From contig JAUXJL010000025.1 in NCBI GenBank assembly GCA_030624805.1, positions 1 through 13,194 of the forward strand: a DNA stretch of 13,194 nucleotides, given 5' to 3'. This document shows positions 12,630-13,194 of this stretch, piece by piece. Each line of letters starts with the position of its first letter. The stretch's first letter is position 1. Both the position numbers and the translations under genes were made by a program. The stretch is from Acidimicrobiia bacterium (GTDB lineage Bacteria > Actinomycetota > Acidimicrobiia > Spongiisociales > SHLN01). The notes under the pieces are model-generated. The model searched no databases and was not told the origin of the DNA. It saw only the letters and a program-made list of their open reading frames with translations.

Positions 12630-13122
12630 GGTTGGGAACGCCCGCCTGAGCCGGCGTCCCCGGCAACCACCAGCGCCGCCGAACGATGTGCTCACCTTCG
12701 ACTTCCTCTTCCATGATTTCTCCGGGTGCGAAGCCGGCGGATTCGAAGAACGATTCCGCCGTGAGATGACCAAGAACGACATCCGAGCACATAGGAAGGG
12801 TTGGGGCGAGCCCGTGGATCTGGTCGACGAGTCGGCGGCCGACATCGACGTCTCCGCCTTCCCGGCAATAGAGGGTCTCGAGCACTATCCGGTCATCGCC
12901 GGGAACTCCCTCGGCGAATCCGACGGTTTCGCCGTCGCTCTCGGCCAGGAAGCAGAAATGCTTCAATAGACGTTCGGCCAGCACAGACGGGGCGTAGTTG
13001 GCATCGAGAGTTCGGTTGATCGTGTTCGACGTCACGAGACCGGCGTAGGCCTCCCACCAGACCTCGTGGGCCAGGCGGCCGATCTCGATCAGATCGGGGC
13101 GGCGAGCGGTCCGCACCTCCAT
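12622..13122 (-). CDS. GNAT-family N-acetyltransferase
   Basis: The 166-residue product starts VRTARRPDLIEIGRLAHEVW, the usual GNAT opening strand and helix. It continues with FLAESDGETVGFAEG at 58-72 (strands 2-3), VLETLYC at 80-86 (strand 4), a helix with VGRRLVDQI at 94-102, and AESFFESAGFAPGE at 122-135, the C-terminal acceptor-side motif. The acetyl-CoA loop, normally Q/R-x-x-G-x-G/A, is degenerate here (REGGDVDVGRR), so cofactor binding is less certain than the fold. Substrate is unknown. It is the first gene of a leftward pair with adenosine deaminase, and it has a TAGGTT box six bases before its ATG, predicting a leaderless message. Confidence 0.82.
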   Translation of the reverse strand: MEVRTARRPDLIEIGRLAHEVWWEAYAGLVTSNTINRTLDANYAPSVLAERLLKHFCFLAESDGETVGFAEGVPGDDRIVLETLYCREGGDVDVGRRLVDQIHGLAPTLPMCSDVVLGHLTAESFFESAGFAPGEIMEEEVEGEHIVRRRWWLPGTPAQAGVPNHE

Positions 13123-13128
13123 GGTGCC

Positions 13129-13134
13129 AACCTA
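13129..13134 (-). promoter_or_regulatory. -10 element (TAGGTT) for the GNAT-add pair, leaderless
   Basis: On the reverse strand TAGGTT ends six bases before the ATG at 13122. Rightward TACTCT at 13133-13138 overlaps it by two bases and could serve the gene starting at 13166, which would make a compact divergent promoter. Confidence 0.5.
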
Positions 13135-13165
13135 CTCTCCTGAGCGGGCGGGAGCCTGCCGGGGC

Positions 13166-13194
13166 ATGGATAACGAGAAGTTTCGCGCTCTGAA
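13166..13194 (+). CDS. Possible start of a rightward gene (partial, cut by right edge)
   Basis: ATG at 13166 opens a frame reading MDNEKFRAL to the last bases of the window. GGGAG at 13150-13154 lies 11 bases before it and TACTCT at 13133-13138 could be its -10. Only nine codons are visible, so no function can be given. The head-to-head position with the GNAT gene makes a real gene plausible. Confidence 0.4.

Noticed and set aside
12630..12845. N-terminal extension of adenosine deaminase by 72 residues
   Set aside because: It overlaps the GNAT gene in another frame, has biased composition and no family similarity; ATG 12629 gives a standard N-terminus.
1..13194. CRISPR arrays, tRNA or rRNA genes, insertion sequences, phage or integron genes
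   Set aside because: No regularly spaced repeats, tRNA-like cloverleaf, terminal inverted repeats, transposase or integrase motifs were seen on reading both strands.

Overview
The window looks like chromosomal DNA from a high-GC Gram-positive bacterium (Actinomycetota). The main reason is a gene order that I recall from Mycobacterium: a PgsA-type phosphatidyltransferase, gcvH, a GarA/OdhI-like FHA protein, an FtsR-like MerR regulator, a DUF151 bifunctional nuclease, a second MerR regulator, then glycine cleavage genes. A polyphosphate glucokinase, an LPxTG surface protein and apparently leaderless genes agree. Extra genes set between the mycobacterial-type core suggest a deep-branching class such as Acidimicrobiia, but that placement is inference.

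Layout. (1) 1-493: a leftward PqqD-like gene, cut by the window edge, sits head-to-head with a 29-codon gene. The small peptide has the spacing of a lasso-type RiPP leader; this is the best candidate for an undescribed system. (2) 526-1965: a terminator, a promoter, a secreted SdrD B-like repeat protein ending in an LPTTG sorting signal, and a strong bidirectional terminator. (3) 1972-2613: a leftward uridine-kinase-family P-loop kinase, divergent from pgsA. (4) 2655-3589: pgsA-gcvH. (5) 3731-7832: one tightly packed run of FHA protein, MerR (FtsR), D,D-carboxypeptidase, a divergent HPRT-like phosphoribosyltransferase, DUF151 nuclease and a K+ channel with RCK domains; every junction overlaps or abuts. 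(6) 7833-7945: a regulatory gap with a perfect DnaA box, a good sigma70-type promoter and an inverted repeat. (7) 7946-11571: MerR2, a PD-(D/E)xK-like protein, gcvT, ppgK and a monoacylglycerol-lipase-like hydrolase, again overlapping. (8) 11568-13122, leftward: adenosine deaminase preceded by a GNAT acetyltransferase. (9) 13166-end: possible start of a rightward gene.

How the genes fit together. gcvH and gcvT supply two parts of the glycine cleavage system. The FHA protein is of the type that couples Ser/Thr kinase signalling to 2-oxoglutarate and glutamate metabolism. The MerR pair flanks genes for envelope growth (pgsA, carboxypeptidase), purine salvage (phosphoribosyltransferase, adenosine deaminase) and sugar phosphorylation (ppgK), so the region reads as a growth and central-metabolism block. 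Four genes (pgsA, FHA, DUF151 nuclease, GNAT) have a TANNNT box ending exactly six bases before the start codon, the signature of leaderless transcripts. No tRNA, rRNA, CRISPR array, insertion sequence or phage gene was seen, and no gene-free stretch exceeds 300 bases.
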